A stretch of DNA of 64,000 nucleotides from NCBI RefSeq assembly GCF_005869845.1, contig NZ_VAWF01000004.1:366527-430526 (forward strand), read 5' to 3'. The stretch is from Fodinibius saliphilus (GTDB lineage: Bacteria > Bacteroidota > Rhodothermia > Balneolales > Balneolaceae). Each line of letters starts with the position of its first letter. The first letter of the stretch is position 1. Positions 44,205 through 53,969 of the stretch are shown here, piece after piece. Below the pieces are notes generated by a model, which saw nothing but the letters and a program-made list of their open reading frames with translations, searched no databases and was not told the origin of the DNA. Position numbers and translations under genes: made by a program.

Positions 44205-45568
44205 AAGAAATAGTTTCTACTCAACAAAACTACTTCAAAAAAGGAAAACCAAAAGAGGTTTCTTACCGAAAAGAACAACTGCGTAAACTAAAAAACACTC
44301 TTAAAAGTAATGAAAAGAGGATTTTTGAAGCGTTAGATGCTGATTTAAAGAAGCCTTATTTCGAAACTTATGAAACAGAGCTACTTATTTCGTACCAGGA
44401 AATTGATCATATTCTTACTAACTTAGACCGTTGGGCTAGACCGCAAAAAGTAAGCGGCTCCCTTTTTAATTTTCCTTCCCAAAACTATATCTACCAACAA
44501 CCATACGGGGTTTCGCTGGTTATTGGGGCATGGAACTATCCCCTTCAGTTAACACTTAATCCTGCCCTTGGTTCAATGGCTGCCGGCAACTGCACCATTT
44601 TAAAACCTTCAGAACTGGCACCCAATACCTCCAGCTTATTAGCAGAACTTATTAACAATACTTTCAATGCCGGATACCTTAAAGTAATAGAGGGAGATGC
44701 TGAAACCACACAAGAAGTTTTGAACCAACCCCTTGATTATATTTTCTTTACCGGAAGCAGTAGAGTAGGTAAAATCATTATGAAGTCTGCTGCCAAACAG
44801 CTGACCCCTGTTACCCTTGAACTGGGTGGTAAATCTCCTGCTATAGTCGATAAGAACACCGACCTTTCCATAGCTGCCAAACGTATTGCCTGGGGTAAAT
44901 TTATTAACGCAGGTCAAACGTGTGTGAGTCCTGATTATGTGTACGTCCATCAATCGATTGAAGATAAATTCTGCCAATTATTACAAGATTATATCGCTGA
45001 ATTTTACGGTTCCGATCCACAGCAAAGCTCTGACTATGCTCGCATTATTAACAATGATCATTTTGAACGTTTAACTAACTTAATCAGCCCCCAAAACATA
45101 TATCATGGTGGCAATACCGATCCATCCGACCGATATATTGAACCAACCATACTTACTGGCATTGGGTGGAATGATGAGGTGATGGAAGAAGAAATATTTG
45201 GTCCCATACTACCCATTCTAACTTTTAAAAAGCTGGATCAAGTTATTGAACCTATTAACAACTATCATTCTCCATTAGCGCTCTATATTTTTAGTGACAG
45301 TAAAGAGAAACAGGAAACACTGATTCAATCTATCTCTTTTGGTGGTGGTTGTATTAATGATACTATTGCCCATCTCGGTAATTTAGAGCTTCCCTTCGGT
45401 GGCATTGGCAACAGTGGATTTGGTAACTATCACGGCAAATCTAGCTTTGACCTTTTTTCTCATTCTAAAAGTATAATGAAAAAAAGAAACTGGCCAGAAG
45501 TTCCCCTGAGATATCCACCTTATGATGGAAATTTGAAATGGTTAAGAAAGCTATCAAAACTATTATGA
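44201..45568 (+). CDS. aldehyde dehydrogenase, class-3-like
   Basis: A 455-residue NAD(P)-dependent aldehyde dehydrogenase. The general base is E207 in TLELGGKSPA and the nucleophile is C241 in FINAGQTCVSPDY. The nucleotide-binding GSSRVG and the late EEIFGPILPI and ELPFGGIGNSGFGNYHGKSS segments are present. Its compact length and the GNYHGKSSFDLFSH ending match the ALDH3/fatty aldehyde group, so fatty or aromatic aldehydes are plausible substrates. It is translationally coupled on both sides (ATGA junctions) with the SDR and the YhdH-type reductase. Confidence 0.93.
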   Translation: MKEIVSTQQNYFKKGKPKEVSYRKEQLRKLKNTLKSNEKRIFEALDADLKKPYFETYETELLISYQEIDHILTNLDRWARPQKVSGSLFNFPSQNYIYQQPYGVSLVIGAWNYPLQLTLNPALGSMAAGNCTILKPSELAPNTSSLLAELINNTFNAGYLKVIEGDAETTQEVLNQPLDYIFFTGSSRVGKIIMKSAAKQLTPVTLELGGKSPAIVDKNTDLSIAAKRIAWGKFINAGQTCVSPDYVYVHQSIEDKFCQLLQDYIAEFYGSDPQQSSDYARIINNDHFERLTNLISPQNIYHGGNTDPSDRYIEPTILTGIGWNDEVMEEEIFGPILPILTFKKLDQVIEPINNYHSPLALYIFSDSKEKQETLIQSISFGGGCINDTIAHLGNLELPFGGIGNSGFGNYHGKSSFDLFSHSKSIMKKRNWPEVPLRYPPYDGNLKWLRKLSKLL

Positions 45569-46560
45569 CAGATTCTTTTCAAGCCTTAGTAGTTGAAGAA
45601 GACGACGGCACGTTTAGGCGAAGTATCAAAGAATTAGATATTGAGGACCTGCCTAAACACGATACCCTGGTTAAAGTGCACTACTCCTCTTTAAATTATA
45701 AGGATGCCCTTTCGGCTTCAGGCAATAAAGGGGTTACTAAAGAGTATCCACATATCCCTGGTATCGATGCTTCTGGCATTGTAGAAGAAAGTGAAAACTC
45801 CTGCTTTGAATCTGGAGATAAAGTCTTGGTTACAGGGTATGATCTTGGACAAAACACCTTCGGCGGTTTTGGCGAGTATATTCGCGTACCTTCAGATTGG
45901 ATTGTGCCCCTACCTGAAAATCTTAGCCTTCGGGATAGTATGATATTGGGCACAGCCGGTTTTACTGCCGCTATCGGTATCCATCATCTACGTCATAATG
46001 CCATCACTTCTGAAAACAGTCCTATTTTGGTTACCGGAGCCACCGGTGGTGTAGGGTCTATGGCTGTTGCCATACTTGATCAGTTGGGATATAAAGTGAC
46101 TGCTGCAACGGGCAAAATGGATCAAAAATCATTTTTGAAAGAAATTGGAGCTACTAGAGTCATTCATCGAGAAGAGGTACAAGATAATTCAGGACGCATG
46201 CTCCTTAGCAGCAGATGGGCCGCTGCTATTGATACCGTTGGGGGTAACATGCTTGACACTACACTGCGTCAAACCCAACATAATGGTGTAGTAGCGTGCT
46301 GTGGAAATGTGTTGGGCCACGAACTAAATACCAATATATATCCCTTTATCCTACGGGGGGTTCACTTGGCAGGGATGGATAGTGGAAACTGTCTTATGAA
46401 TATGCGCAAAAAACTATGGGATAAATTAGCTACTCGCTGGAAACCCAAAAAGCTTGCAAAAATAGCAAAGGAGTGCTCACTCGATGCACTAGACAAAGAA
46501 ATCAAGACTATATTAAAAGGCGGTCAAATAGGACGAGTTCTAGTAAGAATATGCGACTAA
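45565..46560 (+). CDS. YhdH/AcuI-type zinc-independent oxidoreductase
   Basis: A 331-residue medium-chain reductase. The ATG at 45565 overlaps the ALDH stop (ATGA), so it is preferred to an upstream in-frame codon at 45538. Family features are the opening SSLNYKDALSASGNKGV, PHIPGIDASGIV, GYDLGQNTFGGFGEY, the nucleotide motif VTGATGGVGSMAV and NIYPFILRGVHLAGMDS. Characterised relatives (AcuI, YhdH) reduce acryloyl-CoA with NADPH. Here, as the third gene after SDR and ALDH, it may reduce a related alpha,beta-unsaturated product. It ends four bases into the convergent receiver gene. Confidence 0.9.
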   Translation: MTDSFQALVVEEDDGTFRRSIKELDIEDLPKHDTLVKVHYSSLNYKDALSASGNKGVTKEYPHIPGIDASGIVEESENSCFESGDKVLVTGYDLGQNTFGGFGEYIRVPSDWIVPLPENLSLRDSMILGTAGFTAAIGIHHLRHNAITSENSPILVTGATGGVGSMAVAILDQLGYKVTAATGKMDQKSFLKEIGATRVIHREEVQDNSGRMLLSSRWAAAIDTVGGNMLDTTLRQTQHNGVVACCGNVLGHELNTNIYPFILRGVHLAGMDSGNCLMNMRKKLWDKLATRWKPKKLAKIAKECSLDALDKEIKTILKGGQIGRVLVRICD

Positions 46561-46982
46561 GCTGTTTTATTAAGGGGTTGTGCTGAAGCTGCTTTGTTCT
46601 GCACCGACCCATTTAATGCCTTACTCAATGGTTCTTTTAAGTCTCCCCCGGTTATAGGCTTAGTCAAAAATTCAACACACCCTGTTTTTTGGGCCCGTTC
46701 ATATTGATATCGATCTGAACTCCCCGATAAGTAAATAACCGGTACATCCGATTCTTCTCTTATCTTTTGGACTGTTTCAATACCGTCTAGATCTCCATCC
46801 AATGAGATATCCATGATAACCACATCCGGATTGAGTTCTGAAACCTTATCTAACGCTTCTAGGCCGCTTTCAGCTTTCCCCACAACATCATGTCCTAACT
46901 TTTGGATAAGCCGCTCCTCAACCATTGAAAGAAGTAAATCATCTTCTACTATAAGTATCCGACCGTTCGATTTGCTACTCAT
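46557..46982 (-). CDS. single-domain response regulator (receiver only)
   Basis: A 141-residue CheY-like protein; the ATG at 46982 (MSSKSNGRILIVEDD) is preferred to one at 47000. Acidic pocket residues are D14 and D15, the phospho-acceptor is D58 in VVIMDISLDGD, then the T/S position in YLSGSSD and K108 in FLTKPI. The last 20 residues are an Ala/Asn/Gln tail with no output domain. Such proteins act through protein contacts or in phosphorelays and often pair with HisKA_2 kinases. One such kinase starts 684 bases away, divergently. Its stop overlaps that of the reductase. Confidence 0.9.
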   Translation of the reverse strand: MSSKSNGRILIVEDDLLLSMVEERLIQKLGHDVVGKAESGLEALDKVSELNPDVVIMDISLDGDLDGIETVQKIREESDVPVIYLSGSSDRYQYERAQKTGCVEFLTKPITGGDLKEPLSKALNGSVQNKAASAQPLNKTA

Positions 46983-47665
46983 TCTCCTATTGCTAAACAA
47001 TTAACCCATGTTACGGACCGCTTCCGCAACATTAAAATTCTTTAATGAAAATTAATTAAAAAATCTTAACATTCAAAGTGATTTCCCATTTAAAATCATT
47101 GGTTGAATATTTATAAATAATGGGAGTACTGAAGAGCTCTACTCACGAATAAGCATCACCAACTTATTCCCCGCATGCCATTTTCCAAACTAAATCTATT
47201 TCAATAGCATCAGTAAATAAATTACGCATCCCTCTCAGCATCTCAATTATGCATCACAAGCTCGTATAAAACTATAATGTCTATTTAATTTAAAAATATC
47301 AACTCAATAATAGACTTTTTACTCTTAAATTTATCCCTCTCCTTCAAAAGCTGAAATAATTCTATCTCAATCTTTTGCGTTTATACTGTGAAAAAGGAGT
47401 GATACCTAATTAGATGAGTGCAATTTTTTTTCAGAGGTTTAAATAGGGTATAAAAAAAGCACATTTCCACTTATCAAAAATGTTTATCTGACGATAATAA
47501 AATTTGAAAGGCTGGGAACCTAAATTCTTGTATATACGGAAGGTATCATTTCGTATTCCTTTACCATATCGTAATCCAAGATAACTACTTAAAAAAGCGA
47601 TATATATTATTCTAAATAACTTACTGGCAGAATCTCTAAACTAGTTTTTGAGTCCTTTAGCAAAT
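46983..47665. other. long divergent intergenic region
   Basis: About 680 strongly AT-rich bases between the receiver gene and the first HisKA_2 kinase. It must hold both promoters. I find no credible gene, tRNA or conserved RNA, and no repeat array. Confidence 0.5.
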
Positions 47666-49540
47666 ATGCAGTTTATAGAAAAACACAGAACTATTATTTC
47701 ACTTTTACTAGGCGGGACTCTCAGTATATTTGTAATTATTGGCTGGAACATAAAAGAAGAGGGGCTTAAGACCTCCCTAAACGATAAAGTATCTGACACC
47801 TCACATTTAATAGCACAGCAGTTTCAAGATGCTATTTCGGAAGATGTTGACAAATTAAAGAATCTCAAAAAACGACTGGAAATAACAAACGGTTCTTATT
47901 TCAACTATTGGAATAAAGACGCCTCGCTTACCATAGAACAAGATTCTACTTTCAAATTTATTGAGTGGATCAACGACTCGGGGATTATTAAACGTGTTGA
48001 ACCTTACATTGATAACAAAGAAGCAATAGGACTGGATATCACCACACTTGATTATAGATATCCAGACTGGAGTAAAGCTCGTAAAGATTCTCTTTTCAAC
48101 CTTACACATTGGTTAGAATTAGTGCAAGGTGATCATGCCTTTCTTGTTGACGCACCGGTGTATATTCAAGATCAGTTCCATGGTACTATTACAGCGGGTA
48201 TAGACCCTTCGCCTCACTTTGATAAAACACTTAATACTTTTGATGAATACCATGTACTGATACAAGATGACAGAGGGAACAACTTTTATTCCTTTGGTGA
48301 TTCCACAGGGACAGCACAACTGCACGAGTTCCGTGCTATTCAAAAGATATCATTTGGTGATGCAAGCAACAGCGTCTGGATAGCCACAATTACCCCTAAT
48401 CATCTATTTAAAAAAGCAAATTCTACCAAATCCAATACTTTTTCTCTCATATTAGCCCTCGTGCTTTGTGGACTCGTTTCAATAAGTTTTTTCTTTGGAT
48501 TAAAATCACTAGCCGCCGAAAACTCTCTCCTCAAAACTAATAAAAGGCTTCGGTCACTTATAGATTCCTCCCCGCTGGCTATTTGTGTTATTAATACCCA
48601 TGGCATTGTTACGGATTTCTGGAATTCAGCTGCTGAAAATATGTTTGGGTGGAAAAGTGAAAACGTTGTCGGTCATTTATTACCTCTCATAGATGAAAAA
48701 GAAATTGAAGACTTTAAAGAACTTATCCAAAATAGCATTAAAAAAGGAGGACTTACCAATAAGGAGATTATTAAAGAACGAAAAGATGGCTCTAAAGGGA
48801 TTTTTATGCTAAATATTGGGATGATTTCCGGAGGGGAAGAAATGCTCGTACTGCTTGAAGACATTACTGAAGTAAAACAATACCAGCAAAAAATTAAAAA
48901 ATCTCTTAATGAAAAAGAGTTTCTGCTTACAGAAATTCACCACCGCGTAAAAAATAACTTAGCTATTATCGTTGGCCTTATTGACCTACAGAAAGATCGT
49001 ATTTCTGATGAACAGATCATACCGATACTTAATGAAACTCAAAGCCGAATCCATTCAATTTCAGGGGTCCATGAATTATTATACCAGGCAGACGATTTCA
49101 CTGAGATTTGTTTGGGTGAATATGTAGACAAACTTCTGGATAAGTTACAACAAACCTATCAAGGTACAGAACGCCCTGTTCTCATCTCAAAAGAAATTGG
49201 CAGCTTTGGCGTAAATATTAATCAGGCTGTACCTCTTGGCTTACTTATCAATGAACTTATTACCAACTCCTTTAAGCATGCCTTTTCAAACACCCAAATT
49301 CCCAAAATTACCCTTAGCATTGATCAAGAAGATGAGGTTATAAAAATTCATTACCAAGATAATGGAGAGGGCTTAGACCAAAAAGTATTTGAGGGAAAAA
49401 ACTCATTAGGGCTAAACCTTGTCAGAACCCTAATAAAACAACTGGGAGCTAATTACAAACTTAGCAGTAGTAATAATCCAGGGTTTGGCATCCATCTTGA
49501 ATTTTCCGTTAGTGGAAAGGGACCACATTCAAATATTTGA
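47666..49540 (+). CDS. membrane sensor kinase, PAS and HisKA_2
   Basis: A 624-residue kinase; ATG at 47666 (MQFIEKHRTI) is preferred to a TTG at 47648. TM1 is at about 8-26 and an extracytoplasmic domain of about 230 residues (CHASE-like; YRYPDWSKARKDSLFNLTHW) follows. TM2 is at about 257-277 (LILALVLCGLVSISFFFGL) and a PAS domain at about 290-400 (AICVINTHGIVTDFW). The HisKA_2 motif EIHHRVKNNLAI has the His pair at 425-426. The ATPase has ELITNSFKHAF and DNGEGL. No regulator is fused; the receiver protein at 46557-46982 is a likely partner. Confidence 0.9.
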   Translation: MQFIEKHRTIISLLLGGTLSIFVIIGWNIKEEGLKTSLNDKVSDTSHLIAQQFQDAISEDVDKLKNLKKRLEITNGSYFNYWNKDASLTIEQDSTFKFIEWINDSGIIKRVEPYIDNKEAIGLDITTLDYRYPDWSKARKDSLFNLTHWLELVQGDHAFLVDAPVYIQDQFHGTITAGIDPSPHFDKTLNTFDEYHVLIQDDRGNNFYSFGDSTGTAQLHEFRAIQKISFGDASNSVWIATITPNHLFKKANSTKSNTFSLILALVLCGLVSISFFFGLKSLAAENSLLKTNKRLRSLIDSSPLAICVINTHGIVTDFWNSAAENMFGWKSENVVGHLLPLIDEKEIEDFKELIQNSIKKGGLTNKEIIKERKDGSKGIFMLNIGMISGGEEMLVLLEDITEVKQYQQKIKKSLNEKEFLLTEIHHRVKNNLAIIVGLIDLQKDRISDEQIIPILNETQSRIHSISGVHELLYQADDFTEICLGEYVDKLLDKLQQTYQGTERPVLISKEIGSFGVNINQAVPLGLLINELITNSFKHAFSNTQIPKITLSIDQEDEVIKIHYQDNGEGLDQKVFEGKNSLGLNLVRTLIKQLGANYKLSSSNNPGFGIHLEFSVSGKGPHSNI

Positions 49541-49578
49541 TTCCACCTACCTTCTCTTGGGAGAAATTCGTATTCGCT

Positions 49579-50595
49579 CTATAAGAATGGTTGCCATGAT
49601 TCAACTTCATAGTCTGATTCTAAAATCCACGGCCGGTAATTTCGATTTTCAGCACGTTTTAATACGCTTTCATGTATTACCGGAACCTCTCTCCTGCTCT
49701 CAGGCCAATAGCGTACCTCCTTTCGATATAGTTTGTTAATACCATTACTCCTTGAATCATGCATTATGCCAACAGCATCGGGTTCATATTGGATTCGTTC
49801 CTTATCATACATTTTTAACCCATGCTTGACAGCCTTTCTACACATCCAATTTAATGAAATATCAGAAAGAGCGTGCTCTTGATAACCGCCTCCCACATCC
49901 GTATGCATGCCGGGAAACCAAACCTGCTCTAAGGATTGATAGTCTTTTACACGAGATCGCCACAGAGCTGGGTGAAAAGTTTTACGCTTATCATCAACTG
50001 CTAAGGCATGGTAAGCATTCTCTACACTTTCACTAAGCCGAAGGTTATGGAATCGATGTTGAAAAAAAGGTATTTGGTCTAAAAGTACGCTCACCGACTG
50101 GATAGGAAAACCCAACGCTGATACCGTATCGAAACATCCCATAAAAGTAATACGTGCCCACATTGTGTGGTGCTTATCAATAAAACGACGAGCCTGTGCC
50201 TTACGGCGCTCTTCATTACTTACTTTATAGATCTCATAGGCTTCAGTAATAAGATCGGGGCGTGATTTGGGTAGTATCCCAAAATAATGGACCAAACTCG
50301 ACAAACTGCGTACCGTAGCTGCACCTCTGCTAAAGCCAATCAAAAAAATCTTATCTCCTGCCTCAAAATTTTCAAACAAAAAGCGATAACAATCTTTAAT
50401 GTTTTTTGATATTCCAAAACCTGAAAGCATACCCAACAAACCCGAATCGTGCGTGCCCAAACCGGGATCGTAATATACTATCTGATCCTCCGTCCGGTCT
50501 TCGATTATATTAAAGATCTTATACACATTCGTATTATGACCAACACCTCCCTCCTGGCCTGTTCCATCAGATAGTATGACAATATTTTTAGGCAT
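49579..50595 (-). CDS. DUF2235 alpha/beta-hydrolase, Tle1-like
   Basis: A 338-residue soluble protein of the DUF2235 family. The opening NIVILSDGTGQEGG and the nucleophile elbow FLIGFSRGAATVR are diagnostic, and later FMGCFDTVSALGFP, YHALAVDDKRKTFHP and WFPGMHTDVGGGY supply the acid and His. Tle1 members of this family are phospholipases injected by type VI secretion, but most DUF2235 proteins in free-living bacteria are uncharacterised. There is no VgrG, immunity gene or signal peptide here, so an effector role is not supported. It is convergent with the kinase gene. Confidence 0.9.
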   Translation of the reverse strand: MPKNIVILSDGTGQEGGVGHNTNVYKIFNIIEDRTEDQIVYYDPGLGTHDSGLLGMLSGFGISKNIKDCYRFLFENFEAGDKIFLIGFSRGAATVRSLSSLVHYFGILPKSRPDLITEAYEIYKVSNEERRKAQARRFIDKHHTMWARITFMGCFDTVSALGFPIQSVSVLLDQIPFFQHRFHNLRLSESVENAYHALAVDDKRKTFHPALWRSRVKDYQSLEQVWFPGMHTDVGGGYQEHALSDISLNWMCRKAVKHGLKMYDKERIQYEPDAVGIMHDSRSNGINKLYRKEVRYWPESRREVPVIHESVLKRAENRNYRPWILESDYEVESWQPFL

Positions 50596-50929
50596 CTCCT
50601 TCTCCCTCTTTAACTCTAAAATTTCCCACTAATGCTCCAAGATGATTAATGCTTCGTCAATACTTTGTATTCAAAAGTTCGAATCTACAAAATTGCAGAT
50701 AATAAATTTACGGAAACATTCATAATCAATATATATAATAATATTAGTACAACTTACGGAATCTGGTTGATATGATTGCAAATATAAGAACAAGTTAAGA
50801 AATTGTTTATTTATTAATCTCATATTAAATTAGCTTTTAGAAGCTGTATTTTCGCTTTCCGAATACCAATGTATATTGCTTGTGTAAACATAAGTCATAA
50901 TTTTCAGCTAAGGTTTCCGGGAAAAAAAC
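50596..50929. other. divergent intergenic region
   Basis: 334 AT-rich bases between the DUF2235 gene and the PAS gene. It presumably holds both promoters; nothing else is recognisable. Confidence 0.5.
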
Positions 50930-52429
50930 ATGCTCAAATCACTGTTTAGAGATAATCCTTCTCCAATGTTTATTCTCAGGAAAAGGACGTTGGATATTAT
51001 GGAAGTTAATGAAGCAGCTATTGAGACCTATGGCTATGATAAACCTTCATTTAAGGATAAAAAATTAACGGATCTACTTTCATCTGATTACGCTTCCGAG
51101 TATCAATCCGCGGAGCAAATAGATACCAAAGCTGTGCATATCAGTGGCGACCACATCCATGAGACGGCGATGGGCAACCTACTACCGGTCAAACTATTGA
51201 TTCAGCCCCTGAATTACAGGCAACATGATGCATATTTGGTTAAAGCGATGCTGTTAAAACAGACATCGGATTACCAATGGGTGATAGATAAAACAGAGCA
51301 AGAGTTGAGTCAGCATTTGGCCAACAGCCCGTTGGGATATATTATTTGGGACGACCAATTTCACCTTAAGAAAATATCCCCTGAAATCACCGAGTGGTTT
51401 GATGTTACCGAAGATGAGCTCATTGGTGAAAAACCCCTCGCCCTGGTCCTTGGCCAGTTAGAAGCCCATGACTTTATGGAGGTTAAAGAAAGAATTGATG
51501 CCCTTTATAAAGGGCGAACCAACAATAACATCATGGAATTTGGGGTACAAACTACTGATGAAGAAACCAAATACCTGAAACTCTACAACTCTGCCCTCAA
51601 AGATCAAAAAGGTAATTTGGTTTCGGTTTTGTCACTTGTTGAAAATCAGACAGAACTGATAACCTCTATTAAACTACAGGATTTACAAGCTGAAATCATT
51701 CAAAATGCCACCGACTTTGTCTGTCTGATTGGACCTGATGGCAATATCAAATACCTTAATCCTGCCGGTCGAAGATTAATGGGGGTTGATGAAGAGTTCG
51801 ATATTAGCTCTACTTATATTAAAAAGTTTTTTACAGATGAATCGTACCATCGTATGGTAAGTACAATACTTCCTAAAGCAGCAGAACGAGGATCCTGGAA
51901 AGAAGAGCTGAAATTACGAACTACTAATGGGGATAATATCCCAGTCTCTACCGTTATCTCTGTTCATAAAAATGAGGGTGGAGAAATTGAATATTACTCT
52001 ACTATTAGCAGAGATATAAGTACAGAAAAAAGAATTATCTCGGAACTCCGTACCAAAAGCCAAAAGCTTGAAACAGCCATGGAAAGTAAAGAAGTTGGCT
52101 TTTGGCAGTACCATGTTGATGAAGAGCGTATTGAGCTTGATCACGACTGGCTTCAGGAAAAGCTTGAGTATGATGAAATCGACTTAAGCAGTTATGAAAC
52201 CTGGAAAGAACTTATTCATCCCGATGACTGGCCCGAGGCATCACAAAATTTTTGGGACACCGTAACTGGGAAGATTGATGGTTTACAAGATGAACTGCGT
52301 CTAAAAAAAGCAGACGGAAGTTATCTCTGGATATTAAGCCAGGCAAAAGCAACGGACCACGATGAAGAGGGCAATGTTACCAAACTCAGTGGTATCCATC
52401 TTGATATCCATGAATGGAAAAGAGAATAA
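50930..52429 (+). CDS. multi-PAS protein lacking an output domain
   Basis: A 499-residue cytoplasmic protein made of about four PAS domains: about 1-110 (NPSPMFILRKRTLDIMEVN), 125-245 (NSPLGYIIWDDQ), 255-370 (NATDFVCLIGPDGNIKYLN) and 385-498 (WKELIHPDDWPEASQ, LSGIHLDIHEWKRE). No TM segment, kinase, cyclase or helix-turn-helix follows. In sensor kinases the last motif is normally followed by a coiled coil and HisKA domain, so this looks like a kinase that lost its catalytic half. It could still bind a ligand and act on a partner. A short unrelated-looking frame follows immediately. Confidence 0.8.
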   Translation: MLKSLFRDNPSPMFILRKRTLDIMEVNEAAIETYGYDKPSFKDKKLTDLLSSDYASEYQSAEQIDTKAVHISGDHIHETAMGNLLPVKLLIQPLNYRQHDAYLVKAMLLKQTSDYQWVIDKTEQELSQHLANSPLGYIIWDDQFHLKKISPEITEWFDVTEDELIGEKPLALVLGQLEAHDFMEVKERIDALYKGRTNNNIMEFGVQTTDEETKYLKLYNSALKDQKGNLVSVLSLVENQTELITSIKLQDLQAEIIQNATDFVCLIGPDGNIKYLNPAGRRLMGVDEEFDISSTYIKKFFTDESYHRMVSTILPKAAERGSWKEELKLRTTNGDNIPVSTVISVHKNEGGEIEYYSTISRDISTEKRIISELRTKSQKLETAMESKEVGFWQYHVDEERIELDHDWLQEKLEYDEIDLSSYETWKELIHPDDWPEASQNFWDTVTGKIDGLQDELRLKKADGSYLWILSQAKATDHDEEGNVTKLSGIHLDIHEWKRE

Positions 52430-53027
52430 TTGTAATCTTACCATCATCTGCTGTACAAACGTTGATGATGCTATTATACTTGATGACTCCTACCTATTAG
52501 ATGAGAGAGGACAAAAGGAATATCAAGCCGATACCATCCAAGACCTCAAAAAAATTGTTGATAAATTAGTCGATGAGGGTAAAGGCAACTGGCCGGTAAG
52601 GAATATGCCTTTGGAAACCAATACTTACCACAATGTTAATATCTATACTATCGTGCCAGGCGAAGCTCCCTACAAAGGACTGGAACTAATACCTAGCCTT
52701 AAGGGAGCGCCCGACAGCGAACATATTCTTTTACAAATGGGCAAATGGAACAGAAAAATAAGAATCAGCCTAACTCTCCAACAACATAGCGCTGATCACC
52801 TCGTCGTGTCGCGTCTTAATATTGTTGAAGGTCTCGTCAGAAGGTTTGGCATCAAGCTGGATAGTACAACAGGCTGTCTTTTTACCTTCAAATATGACGT
52901 TTTCGAGCTCTTGAGCATTAATATCTGCATTTTTCAGCTCGTTCATTACATTGGCAATAACGCCGGGCTTATCGAAATGACGAACTACCAACTTCCACGG
53001 TGCATCGGTGTGAGCACAACGGTTTAG
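52410..53027 (+). pseudogene. unrecognised coding remnant between PAS gene and serA
   Basis: An open frame from an ATG at 52410, overlapping the PAS stop by 20 bases, with protein-like composition up to about 52769 (TIQDLKKIVDKLVDEGKGNW, then YHNVNIYTIVPGEAPYKG). Beyond that it runs antisense through the last 258 bases of serA. I do not recognise the family. The likely explanation is a gene whose 3' end was lost when it was joined to the serA end. It may instead be noncoding. Confidence 0.35.
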
Positions 53028-53969
53028 CCAATTCCTAACCTCACCCTTCTGCAGATATCCGTGAACAATATCTACGGCATCGGAGGCTACGGCAAGCTGT
53101 GCCTGTTTGGTACTGGCCCCTATGTGGTGTGTTAGGTAAACATTATCCAGTTCCTGAAACCGACTTTCTACCTCCCCCTGTTTGTATTCCGGCTCATCTT
53201 CAATTAAGTCGAGACCGGCCTTAATACGTCCCGACTTCAACTCTTCGTAGAGAGCATCTTCATCCACTACCCCCGCCCGCGCCGTATTGATAAAGAAAGC
53301 ACCATCTTTAAGCAGGGAGAGTACCTTTTTAGAAATTATACCTTTAGTGTCGGGCGTCATAGCAAGGTGGACACTCAGGATATCGCATTCACTGGCAACC
53401 TCCTCCACACTTTCAGCATAAACGACCTCCATTTCCTCGGCAATTTCAGGCGTCAAAGAACGAGACCAAGCCATAATATCCAACCCAAAAGACCTTGCCC
53501 TTTTTATCACTTCCTGTCCAATTTGTCCCACTCCGATAATACCCAGCGTTTTCCCGAAAAGCCCATCGGCCTTACCGTAGTCTTTCTTGTTCCAGATACC
53601 CTCCCGGAAGTCACTCACATTATCAGCGATATAACGATCAAGTGACAAGATAAGTCCCATTGTAAGTTCGGCAACAGCAATAGAATTTTGTCCGGGACAG
53701 TTTGCTACATAAATACCCGCATTGCTGGCCGCTTCAATATCTATGGTATTTACACCCGCACCGGCACGAATAATCAGCATCAACCGCGGACTATTTTGAA
53801 TAAAGGTTTCGGTGAGCTCTGTTGAACGGACAATCAAAATATCAGTGTCATCCAACCCCTGCTCAAGATCACTGCTTGATACAGTAGGATCAAACTCAAC
53901 ATCCAGCCCCAGTTTCTTTAGTTCATCAATAGCTTGCTGTGGCAGTTTATCGGCAACAAAAACTTTCAT
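52770..53969 (-). CDS. serA: phosphoglycerate dehydrogenase-like D-2-hydroxyacid dehydrogenase
   Basis: First step of serine synthesis, oxidising 3-phosphoglycerate. The 399-residue protein has the substrate-binding RAGAGVNTIDI, the NAD motif GIIGVGQIGQEVIKRA (about 143-158), the catalytic Arg in NTARAGVVDEDAL, a Glu in DLIEDEPEY and the catalytic His in LTHHIGAST. A C-terminal ACT domain (WKLVVRHFDKPGVIANVM) suggests feedback control by serine. A related hydroxyacid dehydrogenase is possible, but the ACT domain favours SerA. It has no serB or serC neighbour. Confidence 0.92.
   Translation of the reverse strand: MKVFVADKLPQQAIDELKKLGLDVEFDPTVSSSDLEQGLDDTDILIVRSTELTETFIQNSPRLMLIIRAGAGVNTIDIEAASNAGIYVANCPGQNSIAVAELTMGLILSLDRYIADNVSDFREGIWNKKDYGKADGLFGKTLGIIGVGQIGQEVIKRARSFGLDIMAWSRSLTPEIAEEMEVVYAESVEEVASECDILSVHLAMTPDTKGIISKKVLSLLKDGAFFINTARAGVVDEDALYEELKSGRIKAGLDLIEDEPEYKQGEVESRFQELDNVYLTHHIGASTKQAQLAVASDAVDIVHGYLQKGEVRNWLNRCAHTDAPWKLVVRHFDKPGVIANVMNELKNADINAQELENVIFEGKKTACCTIQLDAKPSDETFNNIKTRHDEVISAMLLES

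Noticed and set aside
49579..50595. Type VI effector-immunity module
   Set aside because: The DUF2235 hydrolase has no VgrG, PAAR, adaptor or immunity partner nearby.
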